Source: JBGSKY01 sp041740995
Lineage (GTDB): Bacteria; Planctomycetota; Planctomycetia; Pirellulales; Pirellulaceae
Length of the DNA stretch: 64,000 bases
Direction of reading: 5' to 3'
NCBI GenBank assembly: GCA_041740995.1
Contig: JBGSKY010000274.1
Span: 62,001 to 126,000 of the forward strand
Part shown: positions 52,001 to 60,831 of the stretch, one piece after another
How the letters are laid out: each line of letters starts with the position of its first letter
Position numbering within the stretch: position 1 is the first letter of the stretch
The notes under the pieces: model-generated
Seen by the model: the letters and a program-made list of their open reading frames with translations, nothing else
The model's database searches: none
What the model was told of the DNA's origin: nothing
Position numbers and translations under genes: made by a program

Positions 52001-53484
52001 TGCTTGGCAAAGGCGAATACGTTCACGGTGAAAAACGCGTTCGAGTGCTATCGCCGCAAACGGTTCAAAAGATGACTGCGAGTTACCGTGTATCCAAGGG
52101 CACGCGTGGATTGGGCTGGGACCAACAGTCGGCCTATTCCAGCAATCGCGGTGATCTGCTATCGAGTAGCGCGTTCGGCCACGGCGGCTTTACTGGAACC
52201 GTGCTTTGGATCGACCCAGAACTAGATCTGTTCTTTATCTTTCTCAGCAATCGCGTTCATCCAAGCGGTCAGGGGAACGTCAATCCGCTGGCAGGACAGA
52301 TCCTTAACGTGGTCGCAAGTTCAATCGTTGACGAAGCTCAGCCTAGCATCGGCGAAGTGAGGTACGGTATCGACGTTCTACAGTCACAAAACTTTCGATC
52401 GATCGCGAACCAACGAGTGGGTTTAATTACCAACCATACAGGACGCAATGTCGATGGTCGTTCAACGGTAGATATACTTACCACCGCCGGAAATGTATCG
52501 CTAACGACTATCTTCAGCCCCGAGCACGGCATTGAAGGTAAGCTGGATGTACCCAAAATCGATAGTTCAAAAGATGCGAAGACGGGAATCCCCGTGCTAA
52601 GTCTTTATGGCGAGACTCGCCGCCCAACTGCCGAGATGCTTGCGGAGGTTGATACGCTCGTTTTCGACATTCAAGATATCGGCGCGAGGTTCTACACATA
52701 CATTTCGACCATGGGCGAAGCGATGGAAGCGGCTGCGCAAGCTAAGAAGCGTTTCGTGGTGCTCGATCGCCCCAACCCACTTGGCGGTTTCGTGGTGGAT
52801 GGACCGATGCTCGATTCAGGCAAGGAGTCGTTTGTTGGCTATCACCGTCTACCTGTCCAACATGGCATGACGATCGGCGAAATCGCTCAACTTATTCGGG
52901 CAGAACGCAAGCTCGACCTTGAACTCGAAGTCATCCGCTGCGAAGGTTGGAAGCGGCATCTAACGTGGGACGCTACCGGACTGACTTGGATCAACCCGTC
53001 TCCTAACATGCGTAGCTTGACGCAAGCGTTTCTATACCCAGGAATCGGACTGCTCGAAACAACGAACGTATCGGTTGGTCGCGGAACGGATACCCCTTTT
53101 GAGGTGCTCGGTGCTCCTTGGATCGAAGGTCGAGACATGGCGCGGCTGCTCAACGCGAGAAAAATACCAGGTGTCAGTTTCGTCCCGATCGTGTTTGCGC
53201 CTTCCGCTAGCCAATTCAGCAAAGAATCGTGTGGCGGGATCAATATCGTTATCACCAACCGACGCGATTTCTCCCCTGTTCGCGTGGGGCTTGAGATCGC
53301 CACTTGCCTGCGTACGCTTTATCCAAAAGACTGGGATACTAAAAATTTTAATCGCCTGCTGGGCAATGATTTAGTGTTCGAAAGTATCGTCAGTGGAGCC
53401 GAAATGGAAGCGACGCTGAACGAATCTCTCGAAGGCGTTTCAGAGTTCCGGGTCAAGCGTCAACAATATTTGATCTACGACTAA
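51889..53484 (+). CDS. C-terminal AmiE part plus NamZ (DUF1343) exo-N-acetylmuramidase
   Basis: The real coding content begins near 51923 (AYALSGIAGHAGIFSTAQDL), the rest of the serine hydrolase domain, with its third motif in GHGGFTGT. From about residue 155 the DUF1343/NamZ domain follows: RVGLITNHTGRN, FSPEHGIEG, LVFDIQDIGARFYTYISTM, DRPNPLGG, NPSPNMRSL and RGTDTPFEVLGAPW are all conserved. NamZ (GH171) releases MurNAc from the non-reducing end of glycan chains. The joined gene (51155-53484) would encode one bifunctional exported enzyme. Confidence 0.82.
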   Translation: MDARRGARPARAYALSGIAGHAGIFSTAQDLAIYAQMMLGKGEYVHGEKRVRVLSPQTVQKMTASYRVSKGTRGLGWDQQSAYSSNRGDLLSSSAFGHGGFTGTVLWIDPELDLFFIFLSNRVHPSGQGNVNPLAGQILNVVASSIVDEAQPSIGEVRYGIDVLQSQNFRSIANQRVGLITNHTGRNVDGRSTVDILTTAGNVSLTTIFSPEHGIEGKLDVPKIDSSKDAKTGIPVLSLYGETRRPTAEMLAEVDTLVFDIQDIGARFYTYISTMGEAMEAAAQAKKRFVVLDRPNPLGGFVVDGPMLDSGKESFVGYHRLPVQHGMTIGEIAQLIRAERKLDLELEVIRCEGWKRHLTWDATGLTWINPSPNMRSLTQAFLYPGIGLLETTNVSVGRGTDTPFEVLGAPWIEGRDMARLLNARKIPGVSFVPIVFAPSASQFSKESCGGINIVITNRRDFSPVRVGLEIATCLRTLYPKDWDTKNFNRLLGNDLVFESIVSGAEMEATLNESLEGVSEFRVKRQQYLIYD

Positions 53485-53524
53485 TTTTTTAATAACGGCA
53501 ACGAGTAAGTTACCGTATAGCGAA

Positions 53525-53538
53525 ACGGCGCGAGCCGT
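53525..53538. repeat. small palindrome with GNRA loop
   Basis: ACGGC-GCGA-GCCGT: a 5-bp stem with a GCGA tetraloop in the 203-bp gap after the NamZ gene. Strings of this type recur between genes in planctomycetes, as far as I recall. It could end transcription of either convergent neighbour. Confidence 0.4.
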
Positions 53539-53687
53539 CTGGTTCTTCATGTGGCGTTGTAAAACAAGAAGTTTTGCGGCTTGCCGCTACGCATTAATTC
53601 AGCAACAAGTTTTCAAAAGCCAGGCACTGTTTCCGGTGGGCGCTGCGAAATTCTCGAAACATGATTTTTTAACCAAAGCGCGATGCA

Positions 53688-56600
53688 TTAGTCTTCGGAC
53701 TTTCGTTTCGCCTGATCCTTCGCCTTTAGCAATCGTTCCGTGTAAGAAAGGTCATCGCTCGGTTTTTGCGACATGGATGACGTCTTAGCCGAATCTGGTT
53801 CAATTGTTCGTGAGCGTTCACCGACCGTTCCACCAAACGCTTGGGTTTCCAACTTTGCGGGGTTGGATTTTTCGCTCATAGCACTTGTCTTCATTTCAAA
53901 TTGCTTATTCGCTGAATCTTGCGACGATTCGGGATCAAATGCTTTTGCAGTGCGCAGACGATCCAAACGTGATGCGGTTTGATCGGCTTGTTCTTGCTGC
54001 TTGGTTAAGTACTTTCGATATAGCTGGAGTGGCCAAGTCAGGTCGATGGAGACACGACGGACCAAGCAATCGGCAAAAAAAAGCGTGCAACCAAGCATTA
54101 CAGCCCACGGCCAAATATCTCGCAAGGAGAGCGTCGGCGGCAAGCCCGGCCGAAAACTGTCAAGCTGCAACTGTTGTTCAATTGATTCGGCTTGAAGTGG
54201 TTCGGTCAATGTGCCCGATTGACCGCCGGCGGGAATTCCTTCTGCCAATTGTCGCAGCAGCCGTACGTTACTCTCGCGAACTCGATATTCTGCAGAAAAG
54301 GGAACCGACACGCCGGTCGTCAAAGGTGCTTGGCCAGCGCCTGGAACGACGCTGAGCACATAAGCGCCAGCTTGATCGGCTGGGAATGAACCGACGTAAC
54401 GACCAGCACTTTGTTGAGCCAGCGTAATCGAAAACGGCTGAAGATCGGGGCCGACGGCTGCTCCACCGATCTCTAAAAAATTGACAAAACGATCGTCTGC
54501 ATCGGTCGCGTTGACGACGACTTCGACTCGGCCATCGCGATAGTTTGTTGCGATCGAATAGTTTGCGTCTTGTTTGCTCGGTCGCATCATCCAGCGAACC
54601 AACTGACTAAAAAATTGATCGAACTGTGGCCAGCTAACCCAATCCCCAGCCCATCGCTTGCCAACGTCAGTCGTGAAGACGGCCGTTCGTCCCAATCCAT
54701 AAGTCCACGACGCCAGAACCGTTGAAACATCCGACTCGCCCGGTTTCGTCGCAACCAATGGTCGTTCCACTAGCGGGCTGTTCTTGATCTGCGTTAAAAC
54801 ATAGCCGGTCATTGGCGGAACATTTTTGGGGATGCCGATCAATGCTTCATGAGAATCGACCATGTTGATCGCGATACCGGCTGGATCTTCGAACAGCAGT
54901 GATCGCGAGACGCGTCGGGCCTCGCGCATAAATATCTTTGGCAACGCTTGGGCATTCGTAACGACGTAGTAATTGCCGCCCGTAATCGTGGCAATCTTTT
55001 GCAGCGTTTGATGTCCGGCAGGTCCGTGAGCCCCAACGGCGACTGTTGAGATCTTGATGCCTACCGAAGCAAATGAATTCAAAATAGCATTCGACGGTGG
55101 CGTCGGGTCACCATCGCTGATTACGATCATGTGTTTCATCGAGGCAGGCGTCGCTTTCAAACCGTTGAAAGCCAGCTTGAGTCCAGGTTCAAATTCGGGC
55201 ATATCGCCAGGCTGCATCTGGTTCATTCGGGCGAGCATGACACGTTTGTTTTCGCCGACTCGCAACATGCCATTGGATCCTCCCCAAAGCCAAGCATCGC
55301 CGAGCGCGTCGTAGCGAATCACGCCACAATAATCGAGCGGTCCGAGGGCTTGCAGGGCCGATCGACCAATCATCTTTTGCCAATAATTACCAGCGGCGAT
55401 TTCGGACGCGTGCATAACCATTGCCAGCGCGCCGACCGCTTCGACCTTGCTATTTTTAATTTGAAAGTCAACGGGCATCGCTTCTTCAAGCTTCGTGTTG
55501 GCCCATCCCCCTGCCCCGAATGCTTCTGGTCCGCCAATCATCAGCACGCCGATGCCAAACTGCTGGACGCTTTGGACTAGCATTTCGACTTGTTCGTCAG
55601 AGAATGCTTGAACGCTATCGGACGCTTCGCCAGAGGATCGCGCAACACCTGCAAGGATCACGCAATCATAAGATTGCAACTCGATAAGGTTGGTATAGAG
55701 TCGCGACGTATCACGAACTTCGACTTCGATATCGCTTCGCCGCAGCGACTCGACAAGCGAATCGTATTCGCCAATGCGGCCTGCATCTTCGATCAAAAGC
55801 GTTCGCCCTTTTCCCTTTACATAAGTGAAGGCCGTCGCGCGATTGTTTTGCGGAATTGAATCGCTTTGGCTGTCGCTGGGGATAAAAGTCGCCTCGTAGT
55901 TATATCCTGCCGGTTGATCAATCACATGCGGCAGGTTGATGACGTTCACTTCCCGATCGAGCTCGACTTCTTCGTCGGCGAGAACTGTTTGATTGCGACC
56001 AACGCTTTGTACGACTCGCAAACGGCCCGAAACCGATTGTCCAGAAGCGTTAAATCGGTTGATGACAACACGGGCTTCGACGGGCTGGCCTTGACGCACG
56101 TTGCCTGGAATATCAATCTTTTCGACCATGACTTCGGCTTGCGAATCCAGTTCGATTGGTACAACGTCAATGCCGATACCATTGTTGATCAGATTCTTTG
56201 CTGCGACGGCCGCCGATCCCAACGTTTCGTTACCGTCTGTCAGCACGATAATGCGGCGCGCAGTGTTCTCCGGGAAACTAGCTTGTGCCAATTTCAATGC
56301 CGATTCCAAATTGGTTGCATCAGTCAGACCGTAAGGGCTTTCCGGTTTGGCAATGTTCGGAAGATTTTCATCCATCGGCGGAAATTCGATGGCGGCTTCA
56401 CGGCCAAAGACAATTAGCCCAGACTGGTCTTCACGATTCTCGCGGCGATGCAACTTCACATTCGATATTGCGTAACGCAGCATCAATTGACGCTTGGCTG
56501 ACGGTATCGAATCACTTTGGTCAAGCAGAAAGATGACCACTGTTTTGTCACTGGTCCAAATGAATCGCAATCCAGCGATCGCAAAAATCACAAGCGTACA

Positions 56601-56747
56601 GACGCAGCATCGCAAGATGATCGCGATTACCGCTCGCCAAGTTCCCAGACCTGCAAGCGATCGGCTTCCGATCCATACAATCAAGGGAATGACAGCCAGC
56701 AGCAATAAATAGAAAGGGTATTCAAACCCTATTCCTGGCAACGCCAT
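53688..56747 (-). CDS. large VWA/GATase1-like membrane protein
   Basis: From the ATG at 56747 the protein has 1019 residues. Two N-terminal membrane helices (about 8-60) are followed by a VWA domain with DQSDS in VVIFLLDQSDSIPSAK. A beta-rich domain and a class I glutamine amidotransferase-like fold follow (FGIGVLMIGGPEAFGAGGW), then a second VWA-like stretch (HMIVISDGDPTPP). A last membrane helix lies at about 895-915, followed by a charged cytoplasmic tail. This layout is the well-spread family near MoxR/BatA-type genes; here it stands alone. Role unknown, perhaps envelope protein assembly. Confidence 0.88.
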   Translation of the reverse strand: MALPGIGFEYPFYLLLLAVIPLIVWIGSRSLAGLGTWRAVIAIILRCCVCTLVIFAIAGLRFIWTSDKTVVIFLLDQSDSIPSAKRQLMLRYAISNVKLHRRENREDQSGLIVFGREAAIEFPPMDENLPNIAKPESPYGLTDATNLESALKLAQASFPENTARRIIVLTDGNETLGSAAVAAKNLINNGIGIDVVPIELDSQAEVMVEKIDIPGNVRQGQPVEARVVINRFNASGQSVSGRLRVVQSVGRNQTVLADEEVELDREVNVINLPHVIDQPAGYNYEATFIPSDSQSDSIPQNNRATAFTYVKGKGRTLLIEDAGRIGEYDSLVESLRRSDIEVEVRDTSRLYTNLIELQSYDCVILAGVARSSGEASDSVQAFSDEQVEMLVQSVQQFGIGVLMIGGPEAFGAGGWANTKLEEAMPVDFQIKNSKVEAVGALAMVMHASEIAAGNYWQKMIGRSALQALGPLDYCGVIRYDALGDAWLWGGSNGMLRVGENKRVMLARMNQMQPGDMPEFEPGLKLAFNGLKATPASMKHMIVISDGDPTPPSNAILNSFASVGIKISTVAVGAHGPAGHQTLQKIATITGGNYYVVTNAQALPKIFMREARRVSRSLLFEDPAGIAINMVDSHEALIGIPKNVPPMTGYVLTQIKNSPLVERPLVATKPGESDVSTVLASWTYGLGRTAVFTTDVGKRWAGDWVSWPQFDQFFSQLVRWMMRPSKQDANYSIATNYRDGRVEVVVNATDADDRFVNFLEIGGAAVGPDLQPFSITLAQQSAGRYVGSFPADQAGAYVLSVVPGAGQAPLTTGVSVPFSAEYRVRESNVRLLRQLAEGIPAGGQSGTLTEPLQAESIEQQLQLDSFRPGLPPTLSLRDIWPWAVMLGCTLFFADCLVRRVSIDLTWPLQLYRKYLTKQQEQADQTASRLDRLRTAKAFDPESSQDSANKQFEMKTSAMSEKSNPAKLETQAFGGTVGERSRTIEPDSAKTSSMSQKPSDDLSYTERLLKAKDQAKRKSED

Positions 56748-56935
56748 TTTCAATTAATCTCCCGAGCTCACCGAAAGTCAAACGTCACCCTCTTTAGCGG
56801 GCGCGCGTTTCCTTTATACTCGATTTGAGCTCTGTTGCGTCGGCGGAGTTTGTCAGGCAAATCGAATATTTCCAAACCCAATCAGCTGCCTGGATAATAA
56901 CGTCAGCCAAATCGCTCGGGCCAATACTAATTCAC

Positions 56936-59011
56936 ATGAACGATCACGGTTTCAATTTGCAATCTTGGTTTGATTGGGCTCCGTCGCCAATTGACAACCA
57001 ACGAGCCGCACAAGCAGTCAGCAAAAACGAATCGCAAGCTCAAGCGGAAATGAATCTTGACTTGCCAACCAGCGGAAGTGGACCGCAGGGCGCCTTGCCG
57101 CTGGACGACGATATATTACGCAATTGGTCCAGCGGTGATTTGTTTGGGCTGACGCAAAATGCAGGCATGGGCTGGGATCTTCAAAAGATGCTCGGACCGC
57201 AATTCTTGTTGCTCAGCACGCAGGGTGGAATGCGCGCTGAAAATGGCGAGCCGATTGCTCTGGGATATCATACGGGGCATTGGGAAGTTGGTTTACTCGT
57301 TCGAGCGGCGGCAGAATGGATCGCCGACGCGGGCGGAGTTCCATTCGCTGGTGCCGTTAGCGATCCCTGTGATGGCCGAACTCAAGGCACAGCGGGCATG
57401 TTCGATTCGCTGCCCTATCGAAACGACGCTGCCATTGTGATGCGACGACTGATTCGTTCGCTGCCGACCCGTCGCGGCGTGTTGGGTGTTGCGACTTGTG
57501 ACAAAGGCTTGCCCGCTATGATGTTGGCCTTGGCTGGCAGCAAAAACTTACCAAGCGTACTAGTGCCCGGCGGTGTAACTTTGCCCGCTCGCGATACCGA
57601 AGACTTGGGTAAGGTCCAATCGATTGGTGCCCGCTATTCGCATGGCGAAATAAGTTTGGAAGACGCTGCAGCGGCTGGTTGCCGCGCTTGCGGATCGCCG
57701 GGCGGAGGGTGCCAGTTTTTAGGAACGGCAGCAACCAGCCAAGTGATCGCTGAAGCTCTCGGCATGACTGTTCCACACGCCGCACTGGCTCCAAGTGGGC
57801 AACCGATTTGGCTTGAAATGGGACGTCAAAGTGCTGCGGTACTTTGGTCGATGCATCAGCAAAAATTGAAGTTAGCAGACGTACTGACGGAAGACTCTTT
57901 TGCCAACGCACTAGCTGTTCATGCGGCCTGCGGCGGTTCGACCAATCTTCTGATTCATATCCCGGCAATAGCACATGCCGCCGGTCTGCGGCCTCCAAAG
58001 CTTGATGATTGGATCAGCATCAATCGCCGAGTTTCGCGATTCGTCGATTGTTTGCCGAATGGACCAAAATTTCATCCGACAGTTCGACTCTTTTTGGCCG
58101 GCGGCGTGCCAGAAATAATGTGGCACTTGCGTGAGCTTGGAATCGCCAAAACAAACGCGCGAACCGTTACCGGCAAAACATGGGACGAGATTTTGGATCA
58201 TTGGAAAACGTCCAAACGCCGTATGATGTTGCGCGAGCACTTGAAGCGAATGGATGGCGTGGATGCTGATGAAGTTATCATTCCACCAGTGACTGCCAAA
58301 CAGATGGGGTTGACCAGCACCGTTTGTTTTCCGTTTGGCAACATCGCGCCGCAAGGATCGGTCATTAAGGCCACTGCGATTGATCCAGCCGTGCTCGACG
58401 CCGACGGTGTCTATCGCAAGCTTGGTCCGGCTCGCGTTTTCACAACTGAGCGTGACGCTATCGCAGCCATTAAAGGGCAACTTCAACCGCCTATCAAAGC
58501 CGGCGATGTGCTGCTGTTGATCGGACGTGGGCCGATAGGATCTGGTATGGAAGAAACGTACCAACTGACAAGTGCCTTGAAACATCTGCCATGGGGCAAA
58601 CAAGTTGCGGTGGTGACAGACGCAAGATTTTCTGGTGTATCAACCGGCGCTTGTATTGGCCACGTTGGCCCTGAGGCCTTAGCCGATGGCCCGATTGGTA
58701 AGATCGTCGATGGCGATTTGATCGAGATCATCGTCAATCCGAATGACTTGTCGGCATCGGTCAATTTTGTTGGGCCGGCAACTGGGCGACTGACGCCCGA
58801 CAAGGCCCACGAGATGCTAGAAAAGCGGCCAAGCAATTTAAATTTACACGCCGATGACCGGTTGCCAGACGATACGCGATTGTGGGCAGCGCTTCAGTCA
58901 GTCGGTGGTGGCACTTGGTCGGGCTGTGTGTACGATGTCGATAAAATCATTGCGACCCTACAAGCGGGCACAGCGGCGTTAAAGCAAACTGCACAAAATA
59001 AAGATAACTGA
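56936..59011 (+). CDS. YjhG/YagF-type sugar-acid dehydratase
   Basis: The start at 56936 gives 691 residues, close to the 655 of E. coli YjhG. The protein belongs to the IlvD/Edd dehydratase superfamily: GVLGVATCDKGLPAM and GCRACGSPGGGCQFLGTAAT carry cluster cysteines, and HAACGGSTNLLIHIPAIAHAAG holds the third. VVTDARFSGVSTGACIGHVGPEA is the substrate-binding signature. YjhG and YagF dehydrate D-xylonate to 2-keto-3-deoxyxylonate, which suits the xylanase gene nearby. It is followed after 6 bp by an oxidoreductase gene. Confidence 0.88.
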   Translation: MNDHGFNLQSWFDWAPSPIDNQRAAQAVSKNESQAQAEMNLDLPTSGSGPQGALPLDDDILRNWSSGDLFGLTQNAGMGWDLQKMLGPQFLLLSTQGGMRAENGEPIALGYHTGHWEVGLLVRAAAEWIADAGGVPFAGAVSDPCDGRTQGTAGMFDSLPYRNDAAIVMRRLIRSLPTRRGVLGVATCDKGLPAMMLALAGSKNLPSVLVPGGVTLPARDTEDLGKVQSIGARYSHGEISLEDAAAAGCRACGSPGGGCQFLGTAATSQVIAEALGMTVPHAALAPSGQPIWLEMGRQSAAVLWSMHQQKLKLADVLTEDSFANALAVHAACGGSTNLLIHIPAIAHAAGLRPPKLDDWISINRRVSRFVDCLPNGPKFHPTVRLFLAGGVPEIMWHLRELGIAKTNARTVTGKTWDEILDHWKTSKRRMMLREHLKRMDGVDADEVIIPPVTAKQMGLTSTVCFPFGNIAPQGSVIKATAIDPAVLDADGVYRKLGPARVFTTERDAIAAIKGQLQPPIKAGDVLLLIGRGPIGSGMEETYQLTSALKHLPWGKQVAVVTDARFSGVSTGACIGHVGPEALADGPIGKIVDGDLIEIIVNPNDLSASVNFVGPATGRLTPDKAHEMLEKRPSNLNLHADDRLPDDTRLWAALQSVGGGTWSGCVYDVDKIIATLQAGTAALKQTAQNKDN

Positions 59012-59017
59012 ACAATC

Positions 59018-60064
59018 ATGACAATCGGATTTGGAATCGTTGGTTGCGGCATGATCGCACGTTTTCACGCCGCTGCGATTAAAGAGATTCGCGGAGCAAA
59101 ACTGGTTGGATGTTTTAATCCAACGATTGAGAAAGCTCAAAGGTTTGCTACCGATCAAGGTTGCACAGCATATGAAAAACTTGATGAGATGCTCACGCGG
59201 CCTGATATTGACGTGATCACTATCTGTTCGCCCAGCGGCGCGCATCTCGAACCAGGATTGATGGCCGCCAAAGCTGGAAAACATGTTCTGGTCGAGAAAC
59301 CGCTTGAGGTCACCCTCGCTCGCTGCGATCGACTGATCGATGCCTGCGAAAAGGCAAAGGTACAGCTCGGAACCATTTTTCCATCGCGCTACCATCCCGC
59401 CGCTCAAACGTTGAAAGCAGCCGTCGATAAAGGCAGATTCGGAACGATTTCGCTGGCCGATGCTTATGTTAAATGGTTCCGCACTCAACAATATTACGAC
59501 AGCGGCGCTTGGCGTGGAACGTGGAAACTCGATGGTGGCGGCGCGTTGATGAATCAGGCAATACATACCATCGATTTGCTGCTTTGGTTGCTTGGTCCTG
59601 TCACAGAAGTTACCGCCCATACTTCGACGCTTTCGCACGAACGGATCGAAGTTGAAGATGTCGCTGTCGCAACACTTCGTTTTGCGAACGGTGCACTGGG
59701 CGTTGTGGAAGCGACCACCGGTGCATTTCCTGGTTCTTTGAAAAAGATTGAGATCGCTGGAAATCAGGGATCGGCCATTCTCGAAGAGGAAGACTTGATT
59801 CAGTGGAAGTTTGCAAAACCAACAAAACTTGACGAGAAAATTGCATCGGAGCTGACCAACCGAACCAAGAGCGGTGGCGGTGCTGGCGATCCCGCTGCGA
59901 TTGGGCACGTCGCACATCGAGAGTTGTTCAAGGATTTCTTGAAGTCAATTCGCGAGGGCAAACCATCTTCGATCGATGGATATCAAGGGCGTCGCAGCGT
60001 TGAATTGATTTTGGCGATCTATAAAGCAGCCAAGCAGAAGAAAACAATCGTCATCGATCCGTAA
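59018..60064 (+). CDS. Gfo/Idh/MocA family oxidoreductase
   Basis: A 348-residue NAD(P)-dependent dehydrogenase. The Rossmann motif is GFGIVGCGMIARFH, the EKP motif is VEKPLEVTLARCD, and the C-terminal domain holds GGGALMNQAIHTIDLLLWLLG with the catalytic His. Members oxidise sugars, inositols and their derivatives. Tight spacing to the xylonate-type dehydratase suggests a pentose or sugar-acid route. No Tat signal, so it is cytoplasmic. Confidence 0.93.
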   Translation: MTIGFGIVGCGMIARFHAAAIKEIRGAKLVGCFNPTIEKAQRFATDQGCTAYEKLDEMLTRPDIDVITICSPSGAHLEPGLMAAKAGKHVLVEKPLEVTLARCDRLIDACEKAKVQLGTIFPSRYHPAAQTLKAAVDKGRFGTISLADAYVKWFRTQQYYDSGAWRGTWKLDGGGALMNQAIHTIDLLLWLLGPVTEVTAHTSTLSHERIEVEDVAVATLRFANGALGVVEATTGAFPGSLKKIEIAGNQGSAILEEEDLIQWKFAKPTKLDEKIASELTNRTKSGGGAGDPAAIGHVAHRELFKDFLKSIREGKPSSIDGYQGRRSVELILAIYKAAKQKKTIVIDP

Positions 60065-60148
60065 ATCAGATGTGAGAGAATTTGGGTTTGCTTACTGAAT
60101 TGTCGTTACTATCCACAACCAATACGCTGCTCTGATCGTGGGCGAAAT

Positions 60149-60656
60149 TCATAAGGACATACGAGATCGAAGTTGCTCTTGAAAGCTGACGGTCATTGCT
60201 CGAAGCTGAGGTAAGCCAGCGTTTTTGAGATCCAGTTCGGAGGTCATCGGCAATTTAAGGAGCTGTTGCAATGTCTGAATCAAACGAATCTCGCCTTCCA
60301 ACTTGCCCTCTAATTTGCCTTCCAACTTGCCGTCTCTAAACGAAGCATTCAATGCCCATTGGCGGTCGAGGATGGCTTTTTCACGGGAGTCGTACATCGA
60401 TTTGTCCTCAGTTATTTCGGCTATTCTCGTGATCGTGTGGGTTGCCTGCAGCATCGATCGCTTTCATATCCAAAATCGACAGCTTGTCGTCTTTGAAATC
60501 TTGCAGATTGTAAGGATTGACGATTGTCACATCGACGATTGACAGCGGCAATTCTAAAATCGCGTTGAGCAAGCTGATCAATACCAGTTTGTTCTCGGGC
60601 GTTCCGAATATTTTCTTAAACGCAAAATCGTTGATCAGCCGAATCCCAATCCGCAT
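60149..60656 (-). pseudogene. remnant of Rpn/PD-(D/E)XK nuclease family transposase gene
   Basis: The start (60656) reads INDFAFKKIFGTPENKLVLI and KLSILDMKAIDAAG, the N-terminus of the Rpn/PDDEXK_2 family. The frame ends at 60408. In another frame the family's C-terminus appears: REKAILDRQWALNASFRDGK with the charged repeat KLEGKLEGKLEG. Full proteins are about 280-300 aa, so the middle with the catalytic core is deleted and the halves are out of frame. The gene is dead. Confidence 0.8.
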
Positions 60657-60831
60657 CGCAATCGAACTTCCAGCTACGAGTCACCAAGCCAAGTCCACGC
60701 TAGCGACATTGTAGCCTAATGTCATCTTTTCAATGTTGTCTTCATTGAGCAATTGAGCGGAATGTGTGTACAATTGAACAAACTCATTGCACTGAACTTC
60801 GTGCAACCGTTAGCAAAAAGTGCCATATAAA

